From Rhizomys pruinosus (Eukaryota > Chordata > Mammalia > Rodentia > Spalacidae): 64,000 nucleotides of DNA. Within the stretch, counting starts at the first letter, position 1. Every line of letters starts with the position of its first letter. A model generated the notes under the pieces. The model saw only the letters and a list, made by a program, of their open reading frames with translations. It had not been told where the DNA came from and did no database searches. The stretch is from the NCBI GenBank assembly GCA_009823505.1, contig VZQC01005691.1:101324-165323 (forward strand), read 5' to 3'. The translations under genes and the position numbers were made by a program. Of the stretch, positions 43,164 through 54,474 are shown piece after piece.

Positions 43164-43466
43164 AGTCTTTTCCTACACCTGTATCTTGTAGATTACTGCC
43201 AACATTTTCTATCATTTTCAGAGTTTCAGGTTTCACATTGAGGTCTTTGGACCATTTGGAGTTTATTTTTGTACAGGGTGAAAAGTAGGGGCTTAGTTTT
43301 ATTCTTCTACAAGTAGCGATCCAGTTTTGCCAGCACCATTCGCTGAAGATTCTGTCTTTCCTCCATTGAGTCTTCTTGGACCCTTAGTCAAATATAAGGT
43401 GGCTGAAATTGCATATGTCCAAGTTTGGATCTTCAATTTTGTTCTATTGATGTATGAGTGCACTTT

Positions 43467-43521
43467 CACACATGCAGGCAATACTCTCATACGCATAAAA
43501 ATAATAAATATTTTTAAAAAG
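43467..43521 (+). repeat. B2 SINE, 3' part of the split copy
   Basis: 'cacacatgcaggcaatactctcatacgcataaaaataataaa' continues the B2 of 41096-41260. Confidence 0.88.
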
Positions 43522-43536
43522 AAAAGGACCAGATCT

Positions 43537-43814
43537 AAAGTCCCTGGTCACAACTCTAGGTGCGTATGTAGTGCTCTTGGCACAGATGGAAAAACATGAG
43601 GCAACAATAACAAGTTAACTAGTTCAAGATCCTGTTCTGCACAATTGACCTGGGGCTCTCACTTCAGAAACTATTACTCTCCTCCTCTTTACCACTGTCG
43701 TGAGTAAACAGAACCATCCCAATTGCAGTTTTGGAGAATGGAGCTCCCCAAGCTGCAAGATCCATCTTCTGCTTTCTTTGTGGAGCCAAAATCAGGCTGT
43801 TGGCCTTTGGTTTC
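43537..43814. other. unique sequence, no gene seen
   Basis: No recognised repeat. Confidence 0.4.
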
Positions 43815-43940
43815 TGTTTCCCAGGCTTGTCTTGAACTTCTCGTATAACCCCAGACAGACCTTGAACTTGTCCTCCTGCCTCAGTATCCCAAGTTGTACC
43901 AATCATAGACTTGCCTCATTTGTACCACGCCTGACCAATT
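43815..43940 (-). repeat. B1-like SINE, decayed
   Basis: 'cccaggcttgtcttgaacttc' to 'tgtaccacgcctgacca'. Confidence 0.55.
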
Positions 43941-44151
43941 TTTTATTTTGATGATCTGTCCAGGACACATTCTAATACTACTTATCCATTGCAAAACTCC
44001 TTATATACTATGAAGGACCATAAGCTATTGGACAATCTGAAGCATATTTTATCCCCCTAAGAAACAATTTTTACCTCCTTGGCAGCAAAGTCATCCCCTA
44101 TCCATATACTTTTAGGAAACCACTGTCAAGGATTTCTGTGAGAATTTTTTT

Positions 44152-44302
44152 TAGGGGGAGGTCTTTTTGAGACAGGGTCTCCCTATAACCCTGGGGGGCC
44201 TGGAACTCACTATATAGACCAGAATAGCCTTGAACTCACAGAAATTGGTCTCCCTCTGCCTCCCAAGTGCTGGGATTAAAGGTCTGTGCCACCATGCCCA
44301 GC
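44152..44302 (-). repeat. B1 SINE
   Basis: 'ggtctttttgagacagggtctccctataacc' to 'ccaccatgcccagc'. Confidence 0.93.
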
Positions 44303-44360
44303 TTTTGTGAGACTTTTTATATAGATACTGTGTAAACACACATTACAGTGTGGCATGAGG

Positions 44361-44585
44361 GGCGGGAGAGATGGCTCAGTGGGTAAGAGCACTTGCTACT
44401 CTTGCAGAGGACCTCGTTTCAGTTCCCAATACTGACCTGGAAGCATACGCTGATCCAAAACTCCAGTTCCAGGGGATCCATCTTCTTCTGGCCTCTGATG
44501 GCACCAGGCATGCAGGTGGTTCACATACATACATGTAGCCAAAGCACTCATACACATTAAATAAAAATAAATACATTTTTGAAAG
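44361..44585 (+). repeat. B2 SINE
   Basis: 'gggcgggagagatggctcagtggg' to an AAATAAATAC tail. Imperfect flanking duplicates agtgtggcatgag and agtgcagtatgag. Confidence 0.93.
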
Positions 44586-44703
44586 AAGAAAACACAAAGT
44601 GCAGTATGAGACTGACTATGTTGTAGCACAGACAATATGGAAAAGAATAATTTTAATTCTTTCCCTTGGCTTTTGCAGTTGTGAGCTTGAGGGGTGGCTG
44701 TGG

Positions 44704-44705
<2 letters not shown>

Positions 44706-44744
<39 letters not shown>
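44706..44744 (+). repeat. (GT)n microsatellite
   Basis: About 19 GT units. Confidence 0.95.
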
Positions 44745-44745
<1 letters not shown>

Positions 44746-45102
44746 AAAATGGGAAATGTGTAATACCAAAGGGATTTCTCTGAGCTAGAGATTCCTGTTG
44801 TCCTTATTAAACAAAGTCAGTTTTCAATTATGTGTGCTAATGAGGTCCAGAAACAAGACAGGTTATGGAAACCCAGGAAGAATTCCCAAATCTCATTTAT
44901 AAAATATTTCAAGCTTCTTCCTGGGACTGTGAACATGTAAGAACCTAACCTCAATAACTGCTCATCTTCTATTGTTTCCAACCTTGGAGGGAGCAAGATG
45001 AGCCATCACCCTGTTAAGCTGGTGTGTTTCCTTCATTTGTTCTTTGGGCTGTGCCCTGGTGAAACCCATTCCCTGAGGTGTCCAGTTGGTGCCCAGGTGT
45101 AT
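44745..45102. other. unique sequence, no gene seen
   Basis: No recognised repeat. Confidence 0.4.
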
Positions 45103-45119
45103 AGAACCATTCCATTTCG

Positions 45120-45358
45120 GGGGCTAGAGAGATGGCCTAGCGGTTAAGAGCACCGACCGCTCTTGCAGAGGACCCGGGTTCGATCCCCAACACCCACATG
45201 GCGGCTGAGAACCATCTGAAACTCCAGTTCCAGGGGAATCCAAGACCCTCTTCTGACCTCCGCGGCATTGCACAACACGGGTGCACAGACTTGCATGCAG
45301 ACAGTACATTCATACACATACAGAAATAAATAAAAAATTAATAGAAAATTAAAAAAAA
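45120..45358 (+). repeat. B2 SINE
   Basis: Full, little-diverged copy. Target duplication AGAACCATTCCATTTCG at 45103-45119 and 45359-45375. Confidence 0.96.
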
Positions 45359-45436
45359 AGAACCATTCCATTTCGAAGCTGCTGCAGTTTTATGACTAGG
45401 AGATAGCAGTCAAAATCTATTTCAAAAGCAGGTATA

Positions 45437-45582
45437 TTTTTTTTGAGATAGGGTCTCGCTTTTAGTCCCAGCTGTCCTGGAGCTTGCTCTGTAGACCAGG
45501 CTGGCCTTGAACTCACAGAGATCTGCCTGCCTCTGCCTCCCAAGTGCTGGGATTAAAGGCATGTGCCACAATGCCCGGCCCT
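45437..45582 (-). repeat. B1 SINE
   Basis: Target duplication AAAAGCAGGTAT on both sides. Confidence 0.95.
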
Positions 45583-45743
45583 AAAAGCAGGTATTTCTGA
45601 TTCCAAGTGCAATCCTTTGTGGCTTCTTTTTTTTTAACATGTTTTATTGAATATGTTTCCAAATCAAATAATAGTATTAAAACTATCTATATACATATAT
45701 GTATATATACACATAGTAGTCATTTAAGCTAATTATGATTTGG

Positions 45744-45888
45744 GTTTTTTTTTGGTCTTTTTGAGACAGGGTCTCCCTGTAGCCCCAGCTGTCCTGGCAC
45801 TCGCTCTGTAGACCAGGCTGGCCTTGAACTCAAAAAGATCCACCTGCCTCTGCCTCCCAAGTGCTAGGATTAAAGGCGTGCGCCAACC
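45744..45888 (-). repeat. B1 SINE
   Basis: Target duplication GCTAATTATGATTT on both sides. Confidence 0.95.
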
Positions 45889-46007
45889 ACGCTAATTATG
45901 ATTTCTAAAGTTTCCTTAAACATTACATTATCAAATATCGGACTATTCTTCCTTAAAGAATTACAGAGGTAAGTCCTGAGGTCTCTGGACACAAAATCTT
46001 CATCAGA

Positions 46008-46034
46008 CAATCAATCAATCAATCAATCAATCAC
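46008..46034 (+). repeat. (AATC)n short tandem repeat
   Basis: About 6 units. Confidence 0.9.
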
Positions 46035-46127
46035 TAGTAACTTTGTTACCATTTTTCTTTCTTTTTTGATGGAAACATTTAAAATCAACCAACCCTCTTA
46101 GGATGAATGATTCAAGCATACATTACA

Positions 46128-46128
46128 N
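46128..46128. other. single N, assembly uncertainty
   Basis: It lies at the left edge of a (TC)n run, a typical place for an assembly join. Confidence 0.95.

Positions 46129-46178
<50 letters not shown>
46129..46178 (+). repeat. (TC)n microsatellite
   Basis: 25 uninterrupted TC units directly after the N, so the true length is uncertain. Confidence 0.95.
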
Positions 46179-46183
<5 letters not shown>

Positions 46184-46299
46184 TTTTTCTCTACCTCTTC
46201 CTTCCCCCTCCTTACTATGTAGCCCAGGCTGGCACTGAATTTTGTATCTATTATCAGAATTTGGGGGATCACATTTGTGCACTACCATACCCGGTGATG

Positions 46300-46808
46300 G
46301 GAAGTTTAACAGTTTTTTTTCTGCATTCCTGATCCAGGAGGACGCACCTCCATTTAGGATGTGGTTATATGCCTTAAACACACCGGGAGTCGAAGTTTTG
46401 TCATGTATTTGGTGCACCTGTCCTCCGTAACAACGTCTTAGCAGTGTGTGACGTCAGGAGGGTTGGCATTACCCTCGTGCCACAGACAGAGCTGACCAGA
46501 GTGGGAGGAGCTCTGGGCTACTCTGCCACTGCCCACTCTTAAAGAGAAATCAGATCACTGAAAAAGGTAAAAGTCAAAGCATGGTTTCTACTGAATGTGC
46601 ATCCGTTTAGCACCATGTAAAGTTCAAAGTCGCAATTCAAACTATCACAAATGAGGACCATCCGTGCACCCCATTTCTAGCCCAGGCATCAGTTTGGTCC
46701 CTATAACATTTATTCATTTATGTCTTATACCATGCTACTATGTTCACTCTATTCTAAAATACCTGCTCAGGTATCAGATCTGAATTTTAACCATTTTTTA
46801 TTAAGAGG
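46300..46808. other. unique sequence with one consensus CRE palindrome
   Basis: No repeat or exon recognised. TGACGTCA occurs at 46449-46456. Confidence 0.45.
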
Positions 46809-46905
46809 GGGCTGGAAGAATAGCTTAATGGTAGAGCATTTGCATAGCATGTGAAGGGCCCTGATTCACTCTGTACGAGCTCGCACCTGCGCACATACAG
46901 AGTTT
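46809..46905 (+). repeat. ID SINE, diverged
   Basis: 'gggctggaagaatagcttaatggtagagc' followed by 'ttgcatagcatgtgaagg' is a tRNA-Ala-derived ID/BC1-type unit. Confidence 0.75.
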
Positions 46906-47422
46906 TTGTAATGGGCTATTCTCATAAAGGTGGTTCTCCATTCCTACCATTGTACCTTTCAGTGTATGGGTCTGTGTAGCTTGTATACTGACACTTCTAA
47001 GATCACTGCTCATTTCATCACATCACACATGAAATCACATCAAGGACTTCAATGTTCAATGGTGGTGTTTCTCACCATGGTGGGGTCAATTTGATGGCGT
47101 CATCTCTGGGTAGTGATTTTTGTTCTCCCTGGATTTCAATAGCTGACTGACTTTGCTCTTCTAATTTCATGACTGATGAAAATCAACAAAATGTGCTAAG
47201 TAAAATAGTGACTTGATAAAGGGTTATCTCCTAAACAACAGACTTTTAGCTTTAAATGGATTCTTGTTGGACCTAAGCATCTGTGTTTACCTGAGAAGGG
47301 TGAGCATAAGAGGACAAGGTGTGCAAAGAATATTGGGACTCTCGTCTTTGACTCTGCCTAAAAGAAGAGGAAAGGTGATGGGAGGCAGGAGACCTCGAAT
47401 CTGCACAAAGAAATGATCGCTG
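46906..47422. other. unique sequence, no gene seen
   Basis: No recognised repeat. Confidence 0.4.
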
Positions 47423-47568
47423 GCCAGGCATGGTGGTGCACGCCTTTAATCCTAGCACTTGGGAGGCAGAGGCAGGCGGATCTCTGTGAGTTCAAGGCCA
47501 GCATGGTCTACAGAGTGAGTTCCAGGACAGCTGGGGCTACAGGGGAGACCCTGTCTCAAAAAAAAAAG
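47423..47568 (+). repeat. B1 SINE
   Basis: 'ggccaggcatggtggtgcacgcc' to 'gaccctgtctcaaaaaaa'. Confidence 0.95.
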
Positions 47569-47744
47569 TCATTCCTATGAATGAAGAGTGTGCAGGAGTG
47601 AAGCTCACACAGATTCTTCACTGTGGAAAGAATGTCATTTGACTAAACAAATAAATAATAATAAACCAATGACATGAAATCATTATAAGCCCAGTATAAA
47701 CTGCACAAACTAGTTAGCAGACCCTTCTCAGAATTCTTTTATTT

Positions 47745-47890
47745 GTTTTGGTATTTGGTTTGGGGGTATGGAGAGGCAGGATCTTTCTGTGTAGACCAAC
47801 CTGCCCTTGAACTCTTGAACCTGATGTGATCTTTCTGCCTTTTCTTCTTCAGTTCTGAGATTTCAGGAATGTATAACCATGTTTTACAAT
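47745..47890 (-). repeat. B1-like SINE, decayed
   Basis: 'gagaggcaggatctttctgtgtagacc' and a decayed remainder. Confidence 0.55.
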
Positions 47891-48350
47891 AAAAAATTAT
47901 TTCTTTAAGGATTGGAAATTCTGTTTTATTCTTATCTGCAAGTCTTCCAGGCCTGATTGGAGTGCCAGGCCTGTGGGTGAAGATCTCGTGTACAGGTACT
48001 GCCCCCACCAGCACCATTTATGAGCAGTGGCCACCAAGTCGAGCCCAGACTGTAGAAACCTGTGTAAAAATATGGCTGCTGCTGCTTTAAACTATGAAAT
48101 CTTGGGTTAGTTTCTTATGCAGCAACAGATAACAGAAACTGTTTTCCCTGGCAGACGCCCAGGGATAGCAGTGCTCCATTTATATGAGCAATTTCTCCCT
48201 TCTGTCCTAAGCAGTAACCCTCTTTCTCCCCACCCCACCCCATCAACTCTCATTCCACTGTTCTCTTCATTCAGATTTTCATGAAAGATCAAGAGTATTG
48301 TGAAAAGGCCTTGGCCATTATACGATGTCTTCAAAGGAAACTGCCAGCTA
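47891..48350. other. unique sequence, no gene seen
   Basis: No recognised repeat. Confidence 0.4.
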
Positions 48351-48354
48351 TGCC

Positions 48355-48566
48355 TACTGGAGAGATGGCCTAACGGTTAAGAGCGCCGACCACTCTTATA
48401 GAGGACCCGGGTTTGATCCCCAGCACCCACATGGCGGCCGAGAACTGTCTGAAACTCCAATTCCAGGAGAACTCCAGTTCCAGGGGAATCCGAGACCCTC
48501 TTCTGACCTCCGTGGCATTACACGACACGGGTGCACAGACCTATATTAGACAGTACATTCATACAC

Positions 48567-48617
<51 letters not shown>

Positions 48618-48618
48618 A
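48355..48618 (+). repeat. B2 SINE with (AAAT)n tail
   Basis: 'tactggagagatggcctaacgg' to 'catacact', then AAAT units at 48567-48618. Confidence 0.95.
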
Positions 48619-48637
48619 ATTTAAAAAAAAATCCGTA

Positions 48638-48792
48638 GCCAGGTGTGGTGGTGCACGCCTTTAATCCTAGCAACTTGGGAGGCAGAGGCAGGCGGATCTT
48701 TGTGAGTTCAAGGCCAGCCTGGTCTACAGAGTGAGCTCTAGGCCAGCTGGGGATACAGGGAGACCCTGTCTCAAAAAGATAAAAAAAAAAAT
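48638..48792 (+). repeat. B1 SINE
   Basis: 'agccaggtgtggtggtgcacgcc' to 'gaccctgtctcaaaaag'. Confidence 0.95.
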
Positions 48793-48809
48793 CTGAAAGG
48801 CTGGGATAT

Positions 48810-49021
48810 AATTTGCTGATTTATTTTATGTGCATATGTGTTTTCCTGCATGAGTTTATGTGTACCATGTGTGCAGGAGCCTATGGGAGTCAGAAAAAGG
48901 TATCAGATCCCCTGGAACAGGAATTACAGGTAGTTGTGAGCCACCATGTGGGTGCTGGGAACTGAATCTGGGTCCTCTGTAAAAGCGAGCGTTTCCAACT
49001 TCTGAAGCATCTCTCCAGCCC
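48810..49021 (-). repeat. B2 SINE, diverged
   Basis: 'ttattttatgtgcatatgtg' to 'gaagcatctctccagcccc'. Confidence 0.9.
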
Positions 49022-50208
49022 CTAACATGCCCTTTTTGTCTCATTCCATTTTAGAAAACAGAGACAGAAAATTTCTGGGTAGCCCAGGCCAACCTGAAAC
49101 TTTCGGTCTTCCTGCTGGTATTAGAGAGATGCACTATTAGAACCAACCCTGAACTTCAGTGTGTTTAACAAGCAAAATTTTACCCAATACCAGCCCAAAT
49201 CTTTTTATGAAAATGAGACTATTTCCATTTTATTGATCACTGAACCACTTCCCCAGCCTGTGACTTTACTTTTATCTGGTTAATTATCCAACTTCTCTTT
49301 CTTGAACAGAGACCAGAGTGAACGCAAAGGAGGAAAGAAGGAAAGTGGAAATGAAAGTTCTCCTTCTATCCCTCAAGGCCTGTAGGGAAGGCTGTTCATG
49401 GCCCATTTATTCTTCCTTGTTTGTTGAGTCAATAAACGTAGTTAAAAATATTTAAGTATTTTCCATTTCTTAACGTCCTTCAAGGATGTAATTACTTCCA
49501 TTGGTCTTCTGCCCAATGAGACTGAAGTACCTCAGAGGTCAGTTCTGGTTTTCCTTACTTGCCACACCTTGTCTAGCTTGTAACATGATGCCTCAGCTGG
49601 AAATAGGCAAACATTTGTTGAAGCAGAACTGCATTTTAGAGGACACATTAGCAAACTAGGAAGGGAAAGGAAGAAGGAAAAAGTGCTTGCTGCTAAATTT
49701 TATGGTTGGGTGAAACTCTACATATTAAAGGAAAGAAAGTATCCTTTAATGTACTGTATAATAAATGTGGTCTATTTGATTAATTCTGTTAGTTAGAATT
49801 TGGGTCTTTTAGAAAAAACTGATGAAACTATCTCTAGAGACATTGTGTATTCAGTTCATCTAATATTTATATTGAGCTTCTTAACTCAGCTTCCTCCAGT
49901 AGACCAAATAATCACTGGAGCCTGCAGTGTGATACTCAGAAGGAAGGGGCAAGCACCCCGTGCTCCCAGACTGAGTTAAATTAGATGGTCTCCTGTGGGA
50001 TGGAGAGAAGGGTTAGCTTTCCACTCGGAAGGAAAATAACGTCCTTCCCTTCTCTTTCTCCATAGGGCTTTAGGAGACCTTTAAAAAGTGAATTTGATAT
50101 TACAAAGGATTAAAACCGTACCTGAGCTAATCTCGTGGTCAACAATAGATCCCCAAATTCAATGGTCTAAGAGAATTTTAAGATGATCTCTTCTAAAATT
50201 CTATAGTT
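49022..50208. other. unique sequence, no gene seen
   Basis: Nearly 1.2 kb with no rodent SINE and no recognised exon. Confidence 0.45.
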
Positions 50209-50358
50209 GGCCAGGTGTGGTGGCAAATGCCTTTAATCCCAGCACTCAGGAGGCAGAGGCAGGCAGATCTCTGTGAGTTCAAGGCCATCCCAGTCTATAT
50301 AGCAAGTTCCAGGACAGGTGGGACAACAGGGGGACCCTGTCTCAAAAAGACCAAAAAT
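50209..50358 (+). repeat. B1 SINE
   Basis: 'ggccaggtgtggtggcaaatgcc' to 'gaccctgtctcaaaaagacc'. Confidence 0.93.
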
Positions 50359-50454
50359 AAATGTGAGTCTATGTACAACCTACCTTTCCTCTCTGTCTCA
50401 CCCGATCCCCTTCCTTACAGTAGGGTACATTAATTGTTGTATTAATAAGGTTTT

Positions 50455-50612
50455 TTGGTTTTGTTTTGTTTTAATTTTTCTCTTTGTTTGCTTATTTGTT
50501 TTAGACAGTGGCTGGCCTGGAACTCACTATGCAGACCAGCTGACCTTGAACAAATGCCTCTGCATCTTTCCCAACTGCTACAATTAAAGGCATGTGCCAC
50601 CACACTCAGCCT
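50455..50612 (-). repeat. B1 SINE, diverged, internally deleted
   Basis: 'agtggctggcctggaactcac' to 'attaaaggcatgtgccaccac'. Confidence 0.85.
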
Positions 50613-50740
50613 GATTTTGTTTTTTTGAGACAGGATCTTATGGCCCCAGGATAACCTCGAATTCATTAGGTAGCCAAGGATGAATGCCTATATCTCTCCT
50701 GAGCTTGGATTACAGATGTTTGTTGCTATGTCCTGCTGCC
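50613..50740 (-). repeat. B1-like SINE, decayed
   Basis: 'tttttttgagacaggatcttatggccc' to 'tgttgctatgtcctgc'. Confidence 0.65.
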
Positions 50741-50866
50741 AACATTAAGACTGTAATGAATAGTCAGTAACAGATTACCTTAGATAACGAATCTGTTTCA
50801 AATATAAAATAACTGAAGGGAGCTGTGCCCTCAGTTATTGCTGGCCTTTCAAGAATAGAATGCAAG

Positions 50867-51110
50867 GCTGGAGACATGACTCAGCAATTAAAAAGCACTG
50901 GCTGCTCTTGTTGATGACCTGGGTTCTGTTCCCAGCACCCACAAGGCAGCTAACAACTGCCTGTAACTCTAGTTCCAGGGGAATCCGACACCTTTTTCTG
51001 ACCTTCATGAACATTGCACAACACAGGTGCACTTACATACATGCAAGCAATATGCATATGCTCATACACATAAGAGAAATATAAAATTATAATAAATATA
51101 AAATTATAAA
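50867..51110 (+). repeat. B2 SINE, diverged
   Basis: 'aggctggagacatgactcagcaa' to an AT-rich tail. Confidence 0.9.
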
Positions 51111-51149
51111 AGAACAGAATAAAGAAAGTTAAAGTCTGATTTTTAAAAA

Positions 51150-51312
51150 TTATTTATTTATTTTGTCTTTTTGAGACAGGGTCTCCCTTTAGTCCCAGCT
51201 GGCCTGGAACTTGCTATGTAGACCAGGCTGGCCTTGAACTTGAACTCATAGAGATCCACCTGCCTCTGCCTCCAGAGTGCTGGGATTAAAGGCATGTGCC
51301 ACCACGCCTGCC
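51150..51312 (-). repeat. B1 SINE
   Basis: 'gtctttttgagacagggtctccctttagtcc' to 'gccaccacgcctgcc'. A 'cttgaact' duplication lies inside. Confidence 0.93.
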
Positions 51313-51403
51313 TAAAGTCTGAATTTTAACCTGATTCAGCATTCGGTCTAGACTTCACTGTCTCCTCTTCTAGTGCCTATGTTGAGCAAAATTCTTTCAG
51401 GTT

Positions 51404-51590
51404 CCTGGGGCTAGAGAGAAGGCAGCTCAGCAGTTAAGAGCCACTTTCTGCTCTTGCAGAGGACTGGGGTTCTGTTCCCAACACCCACATGACAGCTAAC
51501 ATTGCACATTGTATGACATGAGTGCCTGTAACATACATGCAGATAATATACTCATACATATAAAATAAAAATAGAAATAATTTTTTAAGT
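51404..51590 (+). repeat. B2 SINE, internally deleted
   Basis: 'tggggctagagagaaggcagctcagc' to an AAATAAAAATA tail. The 'gttccaggggaat' block is missing. Confidence 0.88.
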
Positions 51591-51674
51591 CTTTCAGGTT
51601 CTTTCACATAAAGCTAATTCAATCAGTAGCTTCCAAGAAAAAGTTGTTGGTTGACTCATTGGAATGCTTTGTCT

Positions 51675-51717
51675 ATTATTTTGTGGTGTTCTACCATTGA
51701 GCTACCTCTCCAGCCCT
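51675..51717 (-). repeat. ID SINE fragment
   Basis: 'gttctaccattgagctacctctccagccc' is the reverse complement of an ID 5' end. Confidence 0.6.
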
Positions 51718-51954
51718 AATTCATGAACTTTTACCTAAGTATCATTTACTGTGTCTTCAGTGTGGCCAGTTATAGATGGTTATAGCTTGTACATCTATCT
51801 GTGGGAACATTTATCTACTATGATAACTTGGTCTATTATACATGTGCACTTATGCTTTTGTGTAAATAAACACTTATGTTTATCTACTGATTGGGACTGG
51901 ACACTTGGTTATGACCATAGAGCCTACCAGATAGATCATTTGATTACTTTGTGT

Positions 51955-52085
51955 AGCAGATCTCCTTTTAGTCCCAGCTGGCCTGGAGCTAGCTCTGTAG
52001 ACCAGGCTGGCTTTGAACTCACAGACATCCACTTGCCTCTGCCTCTCGAATGTTAGGATTAAAGGCGTGCACCACCACACCCAGC
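51955..52085 (-). repeat. B1 SINE, truncated
   Basis: 'cttttagtcccagctggcctggagc' to 'caccaccacacccagc'. Confidence 0.92.
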
Positions 52086-52089
52086 TTCG

Positions 52090-52265
52090 GCCTGCATTTT
52101 TATACAACCTAGGACCACCTGCCCAGGAGTGATACTACTAAAGTGGGCTGGACCCTCCCACATGACTCAACAATCAAGAAAATGCCCCAAAGGCCAATCC
52201 AATAGAGAAACTCTCCCAACTGGGGTGTTCTCTTCCCAAGTGTCAAGTTGACACCTGCACACCAG
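52090..52265 (-). repeat. MaLR-type LTR fragment
   Basis: 'ttatacaacctaggaccacctgccc' and 'caagtgtcaagttgacacc' match the start half of the LTR family at 2589, on the opposite strand. Confidence 0.7.
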
Positions 52266-52269
52266 TGTT

Positions 52270-52665
52270 AATTCAGAACCACATAATAGAGAAGACAGAC
52301 AGGGAAAAAGCTTTGTGCAAGAAAGCGAAGTAAAATTATAACTTTGGAAAAAAAAATAATAAATACTGCCTCAAACCATAGTGGCTCAGATGAAAGCCCA
52401 TTATAGTTTCATAAGCTAACAACTCCAAGATGAGGAAAGAGGTGTAGATAGCCAAGGTGAGGTGTTTTTACACTTGACTTCCTAAACTGCACATCCTATG
52501 TGTCTGACCTTACCTTAATATGGTGATATGATAGCTGCTTCTGACTACGAGCAGTTAGTCAGCTTCTCTGAACTAATGGCTTCAGCTACCACCACGTGGA
52601 CTAGCTGGGCGGTAGCAGCAGCAGGCTGTCTCAGAAAATACAGGAGAGCTAGAGACCAGGGTTCT
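52270..52665. other. unique sequence, no gene seen
   Basis: No recognised repeat. Confidence 0.4.
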
Positions 52666-52667
52666 TT

Positions 52668-52894
52668 CTTTAATATTTTGTTATTTTTATTTTTATGTGT
52701 ATGAGTGTATTCCCTACACACATATAAATGCACCTGTGTTGTGCAATGCCTGCAGAGAACAGAATATGGTGTTGGCTCCCCTAGAACTGGAGCTACAGAG
52801 AGTTGTGAGCTGCCATGTGGGTGCTGGGAACTGAACCTGGCTCCTCTGCAAAGCAGCCAGTGTTCTTAACCACTGAGCCATCTCTCTAGCTCTG
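52668..52894 (-). repeat. B2 SINE
   Basis: Reverse complement copy ending 'gccatctctctagctc'. Confidence 0.92.
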
Positions 52895-53008
52895 AGGCCA
52901 GCATTCTTACCTTACTGCTTTGTTGTGTCCTTCCTCTACCTTTAAAGCACTGACCAAGAGTCTATCCACTGGGCATGTGCAATGTATTCAGCTCTGTGCA
53001 AGATGGCA

Positions 53009-53370
53009 CGTGGTGGTTTGAATGAATGTCCTCCTTAGGTTCCAAGTGTTTGGACACTTGGTCCCCATTTCCTGGCATGTTTGGGGAGAGTCATGGAACC
53101 TATAAGGGGTGTGCCATGCTGAAGGAAGCAGATCGTGGGAGCCGGCTTTAAGAGTGCCTAATCCTTGCTGGCTTTCTGGATTTGGCTCTGTTTCCTGAAG
53201 CTGCTTGAGGATGTGAGTGCTTAGCTTCCTGCCCTGGCCACCTCTGCCACCATGCCTCTCCTGTCATTATGCACTCTCCCTCTGGAACTGTGAGCCAAAT
53301 AAACCCTTTCTTCTATAAGTTTCCTTGGTCATGGTATTTTATCATAGCAATAGAAAAGTACTAATATACA
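53009..53370 (+). repeat. rodent LTR-like repeat (ERVL/MaLR type)
   Basis: 'gtggtttgaatgaatgtcctcc', 'gtttggacacttggtcccc', 'ggaactgtgagccaaataaacc' and 'atcatagcaatagaaaagtac' form a familiar rodent LTR-like pattern with an AATAAA signal. Confidence 0.7.
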
Positions 53371-53393
53371 CTATGTGTATAAAGATGAGAAAT

Positions 53394-53553
53394 AGCCAGG
53401 CGTGGTGGCACACGTCTTTAATCTTAGCATTTGAGAGGCAGAGGCAGGCAGATCTTTGTGAGTTCAAGGCCAGCCTGGTCTACAGAGTGAGTTCCAGGAC
53501 AGCTGGGGCTATAGGGAGACCCCGTCTCAAAAAGACCAAAAAAAAAAAAAAAG
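53394..53553 (+). repeat. B1 SINE
   Basis: Full copy with a poly(A) tail. Confidence 0.95.
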
Positions 53554-53814
53554 AAGTAAACCATTCACTCAAAGAACACTGGATCCTATGGGTTTGTTAA
53601 CAAATGTACACAAAGAATTATCCCACAATCACAAGAGCAAGCCACCAGTCATAACTAGAACATACCTACAATTTATAGTTTGGATTTCCTAACATGTAAC
53701 CACATGCTTGTTTAAATCTACAGAAAATCACTATTACTCAAATTTTAATGTTTGAAAAACATAAACTTGACATTGGAAGTATATAAGCTATTGTTAGTAT
53801 TTAAAAATTCCTGG

Positions 53815-54057
53815 ACTGGAGAGATGGTCTAGCAGTTAAGAGCACCAACTGCTCTTGCAGAGGACCCGGTATCGATCCCCAGCACCCACATGGAGGCTGA
53901 GAACCGTCCGTAACTCCAATTCCAGTAGAACTCCAGTTCCAGGGGAATCCGACGCCCTCTTCTGACATCCGCGGCATTGCACGACACAGTTGCACAAACC
54001 TACATGCAGACAGTACATTCATACACATAAAATAAATAAATAAATAAAATTAAAAAA
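53815..54057 (+). repeat. B2 SINE
   Basis: Full copy. Flanking AAAATTCCTG is duplicated. Confidence 0.95.
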
Positions 54058-54142
54058 AATTCCTGACGGGTTATTTCACATGAATAACAAAAATGCTATT
54101 CTTATGGAAAAAAAAAAAAAACTAAAAGCATACATATAGTTC

Positions 54143-54288
54143 TGGCTGGGCGTGGTGGTGCACACCATTAATCCCAGCACTCAGGAGGCAGAGGCAAGCA
54201 GATCTCTGTGAGTTCAAGGCCAGTCTTGTCTATGTAGGGAGTTTCAGGATTGCTGGGGCTACAGGGAGACCCTGTCTCAAACCAACAT
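54143..54288 (+). repeat. B1 SINE
   Basis: 'ggctgggcgtggtggtgcacacc' to 'gaccctgtctcaaacc'. Confidence 0.94.
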
Positions 54289-54290
54289 AC

Positions 54291-54350
<60 letters not shown>

Positions 54351-54362
54351 AGGAAAGAAAGA
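54291..54362 (+). repeat. (GAAA)n microsatellite
   Basis: About 17 units at the B1 tail. Confidence 0.95.
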
Positions 54363-54474
54363 GTATGTAATAGTTGAAATGAAGAATTAAATGAACAATG
54401 AAAATGTTAGAGTAGACCTGGATTTCCTTTACAATTCTAAATTACAACTTGTACTTCTAAAGAAACCTCAACTG

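Larger units (their letters stand above)
41261..43457 (-). mobile_element. L1 LINE 3' end with ORF2 C-terminus, antisense, inserted in a B2
   Basis: Bounded by the target duplication GTGCACTTT (41252-41260 and 43458-43466). On the minus strand the ORF2 C-terminal region reads HCWWGCKLIQPLWKAVW (within 42109-42363), and further upstream [13 protein letters not shown] (about 43190-43236). 3' UTR-like sequence occupies about 41261-42000. It is 5'-truncated, carries stops and is interrupted by two B1s and one B2. Confidence 0.9.

Noticed and set aside
46809..46905. tRNA-like A/B box sequence
   Set aside because: This is an ID SINE. The B2 heads likewise look tRNA-like but are SINEs and not tRNA genes.
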